Part shown: piece after piece, positions 19,749-40,691 of the stretch
Layout: every line of letters starts with the position of its first letter
Position numbering within the stretch: the stretch's first letter is position 1
Origin: Myxococcales bacterium
GTDB taxonomy: Bacteria; Myxococcota_A; Polyangia; Polyangiales; Polyangiaceae
Direction of reading: 5' to 3'
Assembly: GCA_012514535.1 (NCBI GenBank)
Contig: JAAZAA010000227.1
Span: 1 to 64,000, forward strand
Length of the DNA stretch: 64,000 nucleotides
Notes under the pieces: generated by a model
Told to the model about the DNA's origin: nothing
The model's database searches: none
What the model saw: the letters and a program-made list of their open reading frames with translations, nothing else
Translations under genes and position numbers: made by a program

Positions 19749-20639
19749 TTGTCCGCGAGGGAACCGGTGCGGCGGACGCTGTGTGGGGGCTCCGTGTGCC
19801 GAGCGTCGGAGGCCGGGTCGCGCCGCCATGCGGTGTACGTCACCGTGGAGTCCCGGGGGTGCGTCGGGGAGGATGCGGCGGACGTGGCAGTGAGTGGAGC
19901 TCGCGGGCGTCCCTGGCGGATGGGGAGCCAGGGAGGAGCGGCGGGCAGGGGCGCCGAGAGGAGGCGCCAAGGGGGGAGCGGCTCGAGGGGAGGGCCCCGG
20001 GAGCACTGCACAGCGAAGCAGGAGTGTTCCGCTATCCCCTGGCGGCCAGGGGCCGCGCTTCGGCCGGCGTGGCGGAGGGGGAGGCGGGTGCGGGGGGGAC
20101 TAGGCCCTATCGCGGTGACCTGCTCGCGTGGAGGAGGCTATCAATGACGATCAGCGTGGACGCTCGGCGCGAGCCGAGTGGTCGGTGCCGTCGTGGATTC
20201 CGGGAGCGCACGCCCGATCCAGAATGGGCTCTCGTAGCTGACCGCGAGGTAGTTGGGAGAAGGGAGCGCAGCGCGAAGGAAGGGCCAACGCCGAGGTCGG
20301 TGGGCGTCCGCCTCTCCTGGGATACTGGCGGTGGGTCCGACGCGTTCAGGGGCGAGCGCAGGGATGGCGCAGGGGGTGACGATAGACGCTGGGGGAGGCT
20401 GTAAGCCTACATTTCGTGATGCAGATTCCTGGGGACTCGGGTTTCGATGTGCCTTTACTTCGCCGGCCGCGTCCGCCTATGCTCTCCGCCAACTTTCGAG
20501 GTGCGCGCTCGTTCCCGGGCACGGAGCAGCGTGCAACCCGACGGAATGGCCAGAGTTTTGGTCACGACTTTTCTAACGCATCTCTGTTATCTGTCCGGCG
20601 CGGGTGAAGTTTGAGCGGACGCGCGCAAGGGAGTCGGGT

Positions 20640-21560
20640 ATGAAGCTGACGACGAGCATCAAGCGCGCAGCACTCGCCATGAGTGTTGCCTTTGGCGTGG
20701 CCTCGACCGGTTGTAGCCGGGACCACATCGAGGCGGTGAACCTCGCGAACGAGGGGGACCGGGCGGTCACCGTGAACGTGGAAGGGGCCATCCAGAAGTA
20801 CGAGCAGGCGCGGCAGCTGGATCCCACGAACCACCTGATCACGTGGAAGCTCGCGAAGGCCTACGAGCGGAAAGAGGACTGGGACAAGATGGCCGCGACT
20901 CTGGCCGTCGCCGTCCAGACGAACCCGGAGTTCGCGAGCTACTGGGAGAAGCGTGGCTTGGCGCTCACGAAGCTCGCCGAGGCGGGGAACCCCGACAAGT
21001 GGGAAGAGGCGAAGGAGCCGCTGAAGAAGTGCATCGAGGCGGATCCGAACCGGGCGTGGTGCTATCAGCTCCTCGGCGAGGCGCACTGGTGGACCGATGA
21101 TGAGCAGTCGGCGTTGCAGAGCTTCACGCAGGCCATCGAGCACGATCCCACGGTGCCGTACTTCTACGTGACCTTGGCGGAGCTCTACCAGACGCTGAAG
21201 TTCTACAAGGAGGCGCAGGCGGTGCTCGAAGAGGGCACCAAGCTGGTGCAGCCGACCGAGGACAATCGGGATCACCTGTACAACATGCACCTGCTGACCT
21301 TCAACGTCGCGCAGTTCCGCCAGGACAAGCCCGCGATGTTGGCGGCCGTGGAGCGCGCCTACGAGATCGGTGGTCAGAACCACCCGGAGGCGAAGTTCCA
21401 CCTCGGCAGCACCTACGCGAGCATGGACCCGCCGCAGCGCGAGAAGGCGAAGCGACTCCTCGAGTCGTTCTCGAAGGGCGCCTGCAAGGGTGAGGCGGCA
21501 AAGAAGTTCAAGGATCAGTGCGCGCAGGCCAACGCGTTCATTCAGAAGCTGGGGAGCTGA
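20640..21560 (+). CDS. TPR lipoprotein
   Basis: MKLTTSIKRAALAMSVAFGVASTGCSRD lipobox; TPR repeats. Confidence 0.75.
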   Translation: MKLTTSIKRAALAMSVAFGVASTGCSRDHIEAVNLANEGDRAVTVNVEGAIQKYEQARQLDPTNHLITWKLAKAYERKEDWDKMAATLAVAVQTNPEFASYWEKRGLALTKLAEAGNPDKWEEAKEPLKKCIEADPNRAWCYQLLGEAHWWTDDEQSALQSFTQAIEHDPTVPYFYVTLAELYQTLKFYKEAQAVLEEGTKLVQPTEDNRDHLYNMHLLTFNVAQFRQDKPAMLAAVERAYEIGGQNHPEAKFHLGSTYASMDPPQREKAKRLLESFSKGACKGEAAKKFKDQCAQANAFIQKLGS

Positions 21561-21750
21561 CTTGCTCCAAGCCGTCGAGCCGACCGACGTTGACCGCTTG
21601 TGCGGAGAGCAGGGAGATGCGGGACGTGGGGCACCCCTCGCGTCCCGCCCCTTTGTGGAGACAACGTGTGGGGCAAGGTGCGCCTTGGAGATGACCCGCG
21701 GGGTAGGGCGGGCCTGAGGCGCACGAGAGCTCTGCGAGAGCGAGGATGTC

Positions 21751-33351
<11,601 letters not shown>

Positions 33352-33688
33352 GCCCAGCACGAGGAATGAGCAAGGAGGCCGAGGGCGGAGCACCGCCCTC
33401 GGCCGCGCTTGTTCGTGGGAGTGCACGGCTGCGCTCACGCGGCCGCTGGGTTCCCGAGCTCGGGGCTGGGCGTCGTCGCGTGGCGCGGCGCTCGAGGCGC
33501 GCGCTGGTGGGAGTGGACGGGTGCGCTCGCGCGCGAGGCATCCGGCGTGTGAGGGCAAGCCCGCGTCGTCGTGCGAGGCCGCGATGAGGTGGAGGGACGC
33601 TCCTACGCCGCTGTGTGCCGTCGTGGTCGACGCGGAGGTCGTCGCGCCGTGGTCACGTGAGGTCGTGAGATGACGCCACGGCTCCCCG

Positions 33689-34393
33689 TCAGCGGCCGTG
33701 GCCGGGGAAGTCCACGGCGACGCGCAGGCCGGTCATGAAGCGCCAGGACACGCCGTTGGCCTGTTCGTCGTCCGGACGAGCGAAGAAGTTCCCGGCGCCC
33801 AGCTCGACGAAGGGACCGAAGCCGAGCTGAGGCAACGCGTACCAGTCGCCCCCGAACTGGACGCGGGCCCAATCCAAGCCCCCATAGCTACGCTCGACGC
33901 CGTTCACGTCTTGGCTCTGGCTTCTGTAGCCGATGCCGAAGGAGAACCACGGGTCGAAGCGGAGACCTTGCACCAGGTGGTAGCGAACGAAGGGGCCACC
34001 GGCGAACCCGATGCCCGCGCAGTCGTCGCAGCCGCTGCCGTCGCTGAGGGTGAGCAGCTGACCCCACACACCGATCACCACCGAGGAGCCGACGCCGTAC
34101 CCGAGGTCGAGCTGGTAGCCCAGCCCGGAGCCGAAGCGGTCGTGCTGGCTCACGCCCTCGCTGATCGTCCCGAAGGGCAGGACCCAGGCAACGGAGCCCG
34201 AGAGCGCCACGTGACCAGCGAGCCCCGCGGGGCGCGGGGGTTCGCTGCGGGTGTTCCAACGCGCCGCCGAATCCTGCGGGGGATCCTCGGCGCCCGCTCC
34301 GCCCGGTTCGGCGGGCTGGGCCGCGGCCGAAGACGCCAGGAGGGCCAGGCTCGAGACCGCGAGTGCCATGCTCAGGTGGCCGGGGGTGCGCAT
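33689..34393 (-). CDS. Exported outer-membrane beta-barrel-like protein
   Basis: Start MRTPGHLSMALAVSSLALLASSAAAQ; beta-strand-rich body ending FMTGLRVAVDFPGHGR. Confidence 0.7.
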   Translation of the reverse strand: MRTPGHLSMALAVSSLALLASSAAAQPAEPGGAGAEDPPQDSAARWNTRSEPPRPAGLAGHVALSGSVAWVLPFGTISEGVSQHDRFGSGLGYQLDLGYGVGSSVVIGVWGQLLTLSDGSGCDDCAGIGFAGGPFVRYHLVQGLRFDPWFSFGIGYRSQSQDVNGVERSYGGLDWARVQFGGDWYALPQLGFGPFVELGAGNFFARPDDEQANGVSWRFMTGLRVAVDFPGHGR

Positions 34394-34511
34394 CGCGGCA
34401 ACAGTTATCATCCCCGCGCGCCATTCCCAAACGGGAACGTGCGCGGACCTCTGCCCTTCGCGGGTGATGATTTCACGCAACCAGCGCCGTTCCTGGGCCG
34501 AGGACGGTGGC

Positions 34512-35807
34512 ATGGACGGGAAAGCATCGGAACACACGACCGTCGAGCTGGACGTGACGCCGCGGAGGGGCCCTTGGCGGGTCGAAGTCGGCAACGCCGT
34601 GAGCCACCGGGTGCTCACCCTGCGCGATGGTCAAGCGGTCGTGCTCGGGAGCGGCCGGGGGGCAGCGGTCCTGGTCGACGATCGGGCGGTGAGCGCGCGG
34701 CACTGCCGGCTGGTTGCGACGGCCCAGGGGCTCGCCGTGGAGGACCTGAAATCGCGGAACGGGCTCTACGTGGGCGCGGCGCGGGTCGGTTCGGCCATGG
34801 TGACGGGGAGCGCGGGGAGCTTCGTCGTCGGCTGCACGACGGTGACCGTGCGTCGCGGCGAGGAGGAGCGCAGGGAAGCCGCGGACGTGCCGGAGCTCGT
34901 CGGAGGCTCCGAGAGCCTGCAGGAGGTCAAGCGTCTCATCCACCACTACGCGCGCCTTCGGGCCCCCGTGATGATCCTCGGTGAGTCGGGCACCGGCAAG
35001 GACGTGGTCGCCCGGGCGTTGCACCGGTTGGGAGGACGCGCGGGGGCGTACGTCCCGCTGAACGTCGCCGCGCTGCCGGACTCGCTCCTCGACGGGGAGC
35101 TGTTCGGTCATCGGCGGGGTGCGTTCACGGGCGCGGTCGCGCACCGGGCCGGCGCCTTCGAGCAAGCTCACCAGGGCACCCTCTTCCTCGATGAGGTCGC
35201 GGAGATGTCCCCCATCGCGCAGGCGAAGTTGCTTCGGGTCGTGGAGGATGGGCAGCTGCGGCCCGTGGGGTCGGAGCGCAGCGTGGCGGTCGACGTGCGG
35301 ATCCTTTCGGCGACGCTCGAGGACCTCCGGTCGCGCGTGGAGGAGGAGCGGTTCCGAGAGGATCTCTACCATCGCCTCACGACTTTGATCCTGCGCCTGC
35401 CACCGCTGCGGCAGCGCCGCACGGACATCCCGGTGCTCGCCCAGCGCCTGCTCGAGCGGGTCGAAGGGGACGTCGGCCCCAAGCACCTGTCGCCCGCGGC
35501 CCTGGCGCGGCTGGTGGCGTTCTCGTGGCCCGGCAACGTGCGTCAGCTGGCGGGCGTCCTGTATCGGGCGGCGGCTGTCTCCGTGGGGGAGGTCATCGAG
35601 CCGAGCCACCTGGAGCTCCCTCCGGAAATCCAACGGAGAAGGAGCCACCGCCCGGACGCGGAGCGGGCGCGAGAGCTGTTGCGAGAGCACGGAACGATCA
35701 GCGCGGCGGCGCGCGCTGCGCGCATCCCGAGGACGACGTTCCGCGCGCTGCTGGGGCGGGCGCCGGGGGAGCGGGGACAGCAGCTCGGAGGGGGACGCAC
35801 GCGGTGA
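34512..35807 (+). CDS. FHA-domain sigma54-dependent Fis-family regulator
   Basis: N-terminal FHA, AAA+ GESGTGKDVVARALH, GAFTGA motif intact (RRGAFTGAVAHRAGAFEQA), C-terminal Fis-like HTH. Confidence 0.92.
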   Translation: MDGKASEHTTVELDVTPRRGPWRVEVGNAVSHRVLTLRDGQAVVLGSGRGAAVLVDDRAVSARHCRLVATAQGLAVEDLKSRNGLYVGAARVGSAMVTGSAGSFVVGCTTVTVRRGEEERREAADVPELVGGSESLQEVKRLIHHYARLRAPVMILGESGTGKDVVARALHRLGGRAGAYVPLNVAALPDSLLDGELFGHRRGAFTGAVAHRAGAFEQAHQGTLFLDEVAEMSPIAQAKLLRVVEDGQLRPVGSERSVAVDVRILSATLEDLRSRVEEERFREDLYHRLTTLILRLPPLRQRRTDIPVLAQRLLERVEGDVGPKHLSPAALARLVAFSWPGNVRQLAGVLYRAAAVSVGEVIEPSHLELPPEIQRRRSHRPDAERARELLREHGTISAAARAARIPRTTFRALLGRAPGERGQQLGGGRTR

Positions 35808-35897
35808 AATCGAACGGGATCCCAGGGGGAGCCTCGAGCCGTGTCGCGCCCGAAGCCGTCACCGGTGTCTCGGCCGGGACGCCCAACCCGTCACCGT

Positions 35898-37145
35898 TCA
35901 GAAGGTGCCGATGACGGACAGGCCCTGGACGTGGGGGGTGGCGATGGGAACGACGCGGGGGCGAGGGGTGCGAGCGACCGTGTCCCGCGGTTCGCTCGAG
36001 GGGGCCGCCAGGAAGTAGTACGCCACCGTCCCGGCAGCGATGACCGCGGCGCCGACGTAACCGCCGATGGCGAGGGCCCGCCAGGTGTCCCCCTGATCGA
36101 GGCGCCGCTGGCGCTCCCCGCAGGCGTTCTGAAACTGTGGCAACGAGGACGTCCCGCCCGCGCAGATCGTGCCCCCTCGACCTTGCGCGGCCGCCGCGTC
36201 CTCGATGGTGCGCGTCGCGTCCTCAGCGGAGTCGTAGCGTTCGGTGGCCACGATGGTGCCGGCGATGCCGAGGGCCAGACCCGTCCCTGTGAGCACCAGG
36301 CCCGTGGTCCCCGCCGGCGACGAGAACAACCAGCTACCGAACGAGGGATAGGCCGCGGGAGCGTCGGTGGGACCCGCCGGTGGCGCGGAGTCCGTGGGCA
36401 GCGGGTCGATCTGCGCGACGTGGGACGTGGGAGCCAGACGCTGCACGTCGGACTCGCTCGGCAACGCCAGCGTGAGCGAGTGGACCGCTCCAGCGACCGC
36501 GTAAACCTCCTCGACCACCGAGTCGCTCCCTCGCCGGAGGCGGACCCGGTGCACCCCGGGGGTGAGGAACAGCGGTTGCAGCAGCGGCAGGCGTCCCACG
36601 CTGGTACCGTCGACGTAGATCTCTCCCTCGTCCCCCGGCGCCGTGAGGCGAAGCTCGCTCAGGCGTGCGCGCGCCTCCTTCAGCCCTTGCTCCGCGGTCG
36701 ATCGCTCGGGCGCGTCCTCCGGCGCTTCGCGAAGATAATCGGCGAGGTGGCCCGCTGCCTCCAGGTAGTGCCCGCCGTGGAGCTCGCTCAGGCCGAGGTT
36801 CAGCAGGATCGTCGGATGTGGCTTGAGGGCGTAGGCCTGCAGGAACGCCGCCCGGGCCTCTTCGTAGCGCTGGGCGTCGAAGTAGGTGACCCCCTCTTCG
36901 AAGCGGGTGCGCGCCATTTCGACGGCAGCGAGATCCTCGGCGTGGGCGCTCACGGCCCAGCCCTGACAGCAGAGCACGAGCGCGCCCGCAACGGCTCGGC
37001 GGAGGCATCGCGGAGCGCTACCTCGACGTGGGCGCGCCCCAGGTCCGTCCGCTCCGGCGCGACGCGGCGGCCCGCTCACTGGCGTTCCGGAAGACCTCCG
37101 TCGACCGAACGGAGACGGTGTGGCGTCGTGATTGCGCATGGTCAT
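35898..37145 (-). CDS. TPR plus PEGA-domain exported protein with TM segments
   Basis: TPR region (FEEGVTYFDAQRYEEARAAFLQAYALKPHPTILLNLG), PEGA-like GEIYVDGTSVGRLPLLQPLFLTPGVHRVRL; ATGA overlap with the upstream stop. Confidence 0.75.
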   Translation of the reverse strand: MTMRNHDATPSPFGRRRSSGTPVSGPPRRAGADGPGARPRRGSAPRCLRRAVAGALVLCCQGWAVSAHAEDLAAVEMARTRFEEGVTYFDAQRYEEARAAFLQAYALKPHPTILLNLGLSELHGGHYLEAAGHLADYLREAPEDAPERSTAEQGLKEARARLSELRLTAPGDEGEIYVDGTSVGRLPLLQPLFLTPGVHRVRLRRGSDSVVEEVYAVAGAVHSLTLALPSESDVQRLAPTSHVAQIDPLPTDSAPPAGPTDAPAAYPSFGSWLFSSPAGTTGLVLTGTGLALGIAGTIVATERYDSAEDATRTIEDAAAAQGRGGTICAGGTSSLPQFQNACGERQRRLDQGDTWRALAIGGYVGAAVIAAGTVAYYFLAAPSSEPRDTVARTPRPRVVPIATPHVQGLSVIGTF

Positions 37146-38146
37146 CAGAAGGGTGCTTCGCGCACGATGTCGGACGTCGGTGCCGTCCGCGGCGGCGCGG
37201 TGTGCGATGGTGCCGCTCGTGAGGGCTGCTCCCGCGAGGGCACCGTCTGTGACGGCACCGTGCGTGATGGCACGGCGCGTGACGGCACTGCTCGCGAGGC
37301 AGGCGCTCGCGAAGCGGGTGTGGAGGCGATGTCCGAGCTCGCGCCCCTCGGGGCCGCCGCGGACGACCGTGGAGGGGCTGGGTGGGACCGGGTCCCGTCG
37401 TCGTCGGAGGTCCGCGACGAACGCTCGGGAGCGGCCGATGAGCGTTTCGAAGGCGCGTCGGAGGCGGGCGAGCGCTCCCGCGTCGAAGGGCGCGCCGCGC
37501 CTTCGGGCGGCCTCGGAGGAGCAGCGTCGGGCGGCGTCTGGACGTCACTGGAGGTGGTCGGCGAGCCGCCGTCCTGCGCCTGTTCCGGGGGCGGCGGGGC
37601 GGGGACGTCGAGGGGCGCCGTGCCCGGCGGATCTCGACGCGGTTCGGCGTCTCCGGAAGGGGGCTCCTCGAGGAAGTCGCCGATCAACTGGGTGCCGAGC
37701 GCGTCCAGCCAATGGACGACCGTGCCCCGCCAGTGCCAGACACCGAGCAGGGCGCCCGCCGCGACGGAGGCGACGAACACGCCGATCGAGATGCGGCGGG
37801 CGAGGGGCAGCAGGGGAGGAGCGAGCTCCGAGGACGGCGCGGTCCATCCCCGGGAAGACGTCGCCGATTCGTACGGCTCGATCGGAGGAGCGCAGAGAGG
37901 CGAGGTGACCCCACGACCGGGTCCGTCCTCCAGGCTCCCGGTGTCTTCGAGGATGATGGCGCGCAAGGGCACCAGGGGCGCTCCGTCGCTCGCTCCGTCA
38001 CTCGATGGGAGCTCGAAGCGCGCCGGCGCCCTCGAACGAGCCCAGGGCGGGCGCAGTCGCTGGGCGAGCCGCTCTGCCCGCTCTCGGTCGAAGGCGCCGC
38101 TCCGGGCGGCAGCGCCGACATGCGGATGGGTCGGAGACGTTTCCAT
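37145..38146 (-). CDS. Single-TM protein with Pro/Ser-rich C-terminal pentapeptide repeats
   Basis: ORF METSPTHPHVG..., TM (RISIGVFVASVAAGALLGVWHW), C-terminal PSRAVPSRAVPSRTVPSQTVPSREQPSR. Confidence 0.6.
   Translation of the reverse strand: METSPTHPHVGAAARSGAFDRERAERLAQRLRPPWARSRAPARFELPSSDGASDGAPLVPLRAIILEDTGSLEDGPGRGVTSPLCAPPIEPYESATSSRGWTAPSSELAPPLLPLARRISIGVFVASVAAGALLGVWHWRGTVVHWLDALGTQLIGDFLEEPPSGDAEPRRDPPGTAPLDVPAPPPPEQAQDGGSPTTSSDVQTPPDAAPPRPPEGAARPSTRERSPASDAPSKRSSAAPERSSRTSDDDGTRSHPAPPRSSAAAPRGASSDIASTPASRAPASRAVPSRAVPSRTVPSQTVPSREQPSRAAPSHTAPPRTAPTSDIVREAPF
37200..37330. repeat. 15-bp imperfect coding tandem repeat
   Basis: Encodes PSRAV/PSRTV units at the C-terminus of the 37145..38146 product. 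Confidence 0.65.
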
Positions 38147-38253
38147 ACACCACGCTCCAGGAGCCGAACGGCTCGTCCACCCGCGGACCCCATGACCCGT
38201 CTCGAGGGTCTCGGTTTCGCTCCCGAAGGCGATTCGCGGTACACCCCGCCTGC

Positions 38254-39996
38254 ATGCTCCCGTTCCAGCGTCTCTTTCTGGAGCTCTGCTCGCGACGCTC
38301 TGGTCGATGGATCGTGGCCTGGGGTGCTGCCACGGTGCTCGTTCTCGGAGCCGCTGGCTGCCGCCGTGACGCCGAGCCGTCCCCCGACGTGGCGTCCACC
38401 GACGCGGCGGACACCGCGTCCGCCGGGGACACGGTGGACGCGGCGGAGGAGGCGGAGGAGGCGGGAGCCAGGAACCGCTACACCCTGGTGGCGCATGCGG
38501 ACGCGCTCGCCTTGGCGGTTCAAGGCAAACAGGACATCTTGGCGGGTCCGACCCTCCTGCAAGCCGCCAACCTCCGGGAAAAGGCGTGGCGGCGTCACGG
38601 CAAGCGGGTGGACGCGCTCGAGGCGCTCGAGCTCTTCACGTCGACCGCGGCGCTGAGCTGGCCCGGGGCCTGCCACGGGGCATTGCGCGCGGCGCTCCTC
38701 CGGGCGGAGTTCGAGGGGAGCCCCGAGCGCGCCTACGGCGAGGTCTACGTGGTCGCGCGGAGCGAGCCCACCCACGGCTGCCGGGAGCGCGCGGAGGCGG
38801 CCCTCGCCGCGCTGGCGAGCCATCGCCCCAAGGAGGACGAGCTGCGGCGGATCCTGGCGGCGGCCCAGGCAGAGACGGGGCCGGCGGGAGACGGCGCCGC
38901 AGCGGATGGGGCAGGGCGCGCTCCCTCGGAGCACGACTCCCACGTCGTCGTCCCCGAGGTTCTCGAGCAAGCCCTGAACACCCCGACGACGATCACGCGC
39001 GTCGAGCCCTACGGAGCGGAGGAGACCGCGCGGGTGGTCGTCCACCTCAGCCATCCGACTCGGTTTCGCGTGGGGGTGCTCGAGGCGCGCGGGGGCCAGG
39101 AGCCTCGGCTCTTCGTCGACGTCTCCCAGGCCAGTTACGAGGGGCCCCAGCAGTTCGAGGTGGGGGGGCTCGTGCGGCGCACGCGGATCGGGCAGCGGGA
39201 GGATGGCACGCGGGTGGTGCTCGATCTCGCCCGCCCCGTGTACCACCGCGTGTTCTATCTGCCGCAGCCCTTCCGCCTGGTGATCGACGTGAGCCGAGAT
39301 CCTCCCGAGCGCCTCGCAGCGCGCCGGGCCATCCAGCGCATCGTGCTCGATCCCGGGCACGGCGGGAGCGATCCGGGCGCGTTGGGGCCCAACGGTCTGC
39401 GTGAGAAGGACGTGACCCTCGACGTGGCGCACCGGGCAGCGCCCCTCCTCGCGCGGGAGGTGGGGGTCTCCACGCTGCTGACGCGGGACACGGACGTGTT
39501 CGTGCCCCTGGACGAGCGGGCCGCCCGCGCCAACGCCTTCAACGCAGATCTGTTCGTATCCATCCATTGTAACGCGAGCGAGGACGCCGATCAGCGCGGG
39601 GTCATGACCTTCGTGCTCGACGCGTCCAAGGACCGCCTGGCCGCTCGCATCGCGGCGCGCGAGAACGCGTCGACGGAAGCCGCCGCTGCGGAGCTCGCAA
39701 ACGCTCTGAGCCGCGTCAACGACGCCGAACGTCTCCAGGCCTCCGAGCATTTCGCCATGTTGCTGCAGCGCGCGGCCGGCGCGTCCCTGGGGTTGAAGTA
39801 CGACCAGGTGCGCGACCATGGCGTGCGCCGCGCGGGGTTCTACGTGCTGGCCGGGGCCCGGATGCCGTCCGTGTTGTTCGAGAGCTCCTTCATCTCGAAC
39901 CACGAGGAGGCACGTCGGCTCAACCAGGGCGACTACCGCCAGCGCCTGGCGGACTCCATCGTGAACGCCGTGCGCGCCTACCAGGAGGGGCGCTGA
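38254..39996 (+). CDS. AMIN-domain N-acetylmuramoyl-L-alanine amidase (AmiC-type), lipoprotein-like N-terminus
   Basis: AMIN domain, then IVLDPGHGGSDPGALG...TRDTDVFVPLDERAARANAFNADLFVSIHCNAS (Amidase_3); lipobox LVLGAAGC. Confidence 0.9.
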   Translation: MLPFQRLFLELCSRRSGRWIVAWGAATVLVLGAAGCRRDAEPSPDVASTDAADTASAGDTVDAAEEAEEAGARNRYTLVAHADALALAVQGKQDILAGPTLLQAANLREKAWRRHGKRVDALEALELFTSTAALSWPGACHGALRAALLRAEFEGSPERAYGEVYVVARSEPTHGCRERAEAALAALASHRPKEDELRRILAAAQAETGPAGDGAAADGAGRAPSEHDSHVVVPEVLEQALNTPTTITRVEPYGAEETARVVVHLSHPTRFRVGVLEARGGQEPRLFVDVSQASYEGPQQFEVGGLVRRTRIGQREDGTRVVLDLARPVYHRVFYLPQPFRLVIDVSRDPPERLAARRAIQRIVLDPGHGGSDPGALGPNGLREKDVTLDVAHRAAPLLAREVGVSTLLTRDTDVFVPLDERAARANAFNADLFVSIHCNASEDADQRGVMTFVLDASKDRLAARIAARENASTEAAAAELANALSRVNDAERLQASEHFAMLLQRAAGASLGLKYDQVRDHGVRRAGFYVLAGARMPSVLFESSFISNHEEARRLNQGDYRQRLADSIVNAVRAYQEGR

Positions 39997-40014
39997 GACG
40001 ACTCACGTCGTCTC
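39995..40014 (+). terminator. Stem-loop overlapping the amidase stop codon
   Basis: GAGACGAC TCAC GTCGTCTC, perfect 8-bp arms; no clear U-tract. Confidence 0.4.
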
Positions 40015-40034
40015 ACTGAGTTGTCTCGTCATGG

Positions 40035-40146
40035 GCCGTCTCGTCTATGGGCCGTCTCGCCGATGAGCCGTCTCGCCGGTGAGCCGTCTCGCCGATGAGC
40101 CGTCTCGCCGATGAGCCGTCTCGCCGATGAGCCGTCTCGCCGATGA
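40035..40146. repeat. 16-bp tandem repeat array, 7 units (consensus gccgtctcgccgatga)
   Basis: Units at 40035, 40051, 40067, 40083, 40099, 40115 and 40131, with a degenerate copy just upstream. Confidence 0.95.
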
Positions 40147-40161
40147 GGGAGCGCGTCACGT

Positions 40162-40188
40162 TGCGCGCCTGCCAGGAGGAGCGCTGAG
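40162..40188 (+). repeat. Duplicate of the amidase gene 3' end (copy 1 at 39971-39997)
   Basis: tgcgcgcctaccaggaggggcgctgag versus tgcgcgcctgccaggaggagcgctgag: 2 mismatches in 27 bp. Confidence 0.85.
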
Positions 40189-40293
40189 TCGTCCCACTGC
40201 GTGGCCAAGCGGTCCCCGGCGAAGCCAAAGTACGGGCCCGCGGGGCGCGGCGAACACGAGGTGGGCCAGCCCAGGAACCCCGGGGAGAGGCGG

Positions 40294-40339
40294 CCCATGA
40301 ACATGAAAGAGAAACGCCCATGAACATGAAAGAGAAACG
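40294..40339. repeat. Perfect 23-bp tandem duplication
   Basis: cccatgaacatgaaagagaaacg at 40294-40316 and 40317-40339. Confidence 0.97.
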
Positions 40340-40569
40340 GAGGGCGCGGAGCACATGCGCGCTGCGGCTTGCATCGGGCGCGCGCGGGTTCACACTCCAA
40401 GAATCTCGGAAATTCGGAGCGGGACCACGACGCTCCTGGGCTTCCGGGAAGCGGTCTTTGGGGAAGGCCGCTCGAAAGGAACCGAAGGCGGTGCTCCGTC
40501 GCCGCGTGTCACCCATAGGGGGGCGAGATTCCCGCCCGATCGGCGCGGGGCTGCCCACCGGGGGGACCG

Positions 40570-40598
40570 TTGACGTTCAGAATCTCGATACCTATGTT
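40570..40598 (+). promoter_or_regulatory. Candidate sigma70-type promoter of dksA
   Basis: TTGACG (40570-40575), 17-bp spacer, TATGTT (40593-40598), about 95 bp upstream of the ATG. Confidence 0.5.
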
Positions 40599-40691
40599 AA
40601 CCGGCCCGAATGACCGGGGCGGCGGTCGCCCAAGCGACAGGACGATGAGCCACGGCCGAACGATGCGTGCCGAACGACGAAGGCCCACACC

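Noticed and set aside
17631-20006. 791-aa minus-strand ORF antisense to the FHA/AgmX-C gene
   Set aside because: Arg/His-rich shadow; the plus strand has clear FHA and AgmX/PglI domains.
19679-20404. 241-aa plus ORF in the TPR-cluster intergenic region
   Set aside because: Gly/Arg-rich composition, overlaps the FHA gene stop and a terminator, no domain; more likely noncoding.
34394-34511. Sigma54 (-24/-12) promoter between the OM gene and FHA-sigma54 regulator
   Set aside because: TGGC occurs but without GC at the -12 spacing on either strand.
40013-40558. Minus ORF with GETAHRRDGSSARRLI repeats as a repeat protein
   Set aside because: The 16-nt unit is not a multiple of three, so the apparent 16-aa repeat is simply three units read through. 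No RBS or conserved domain.
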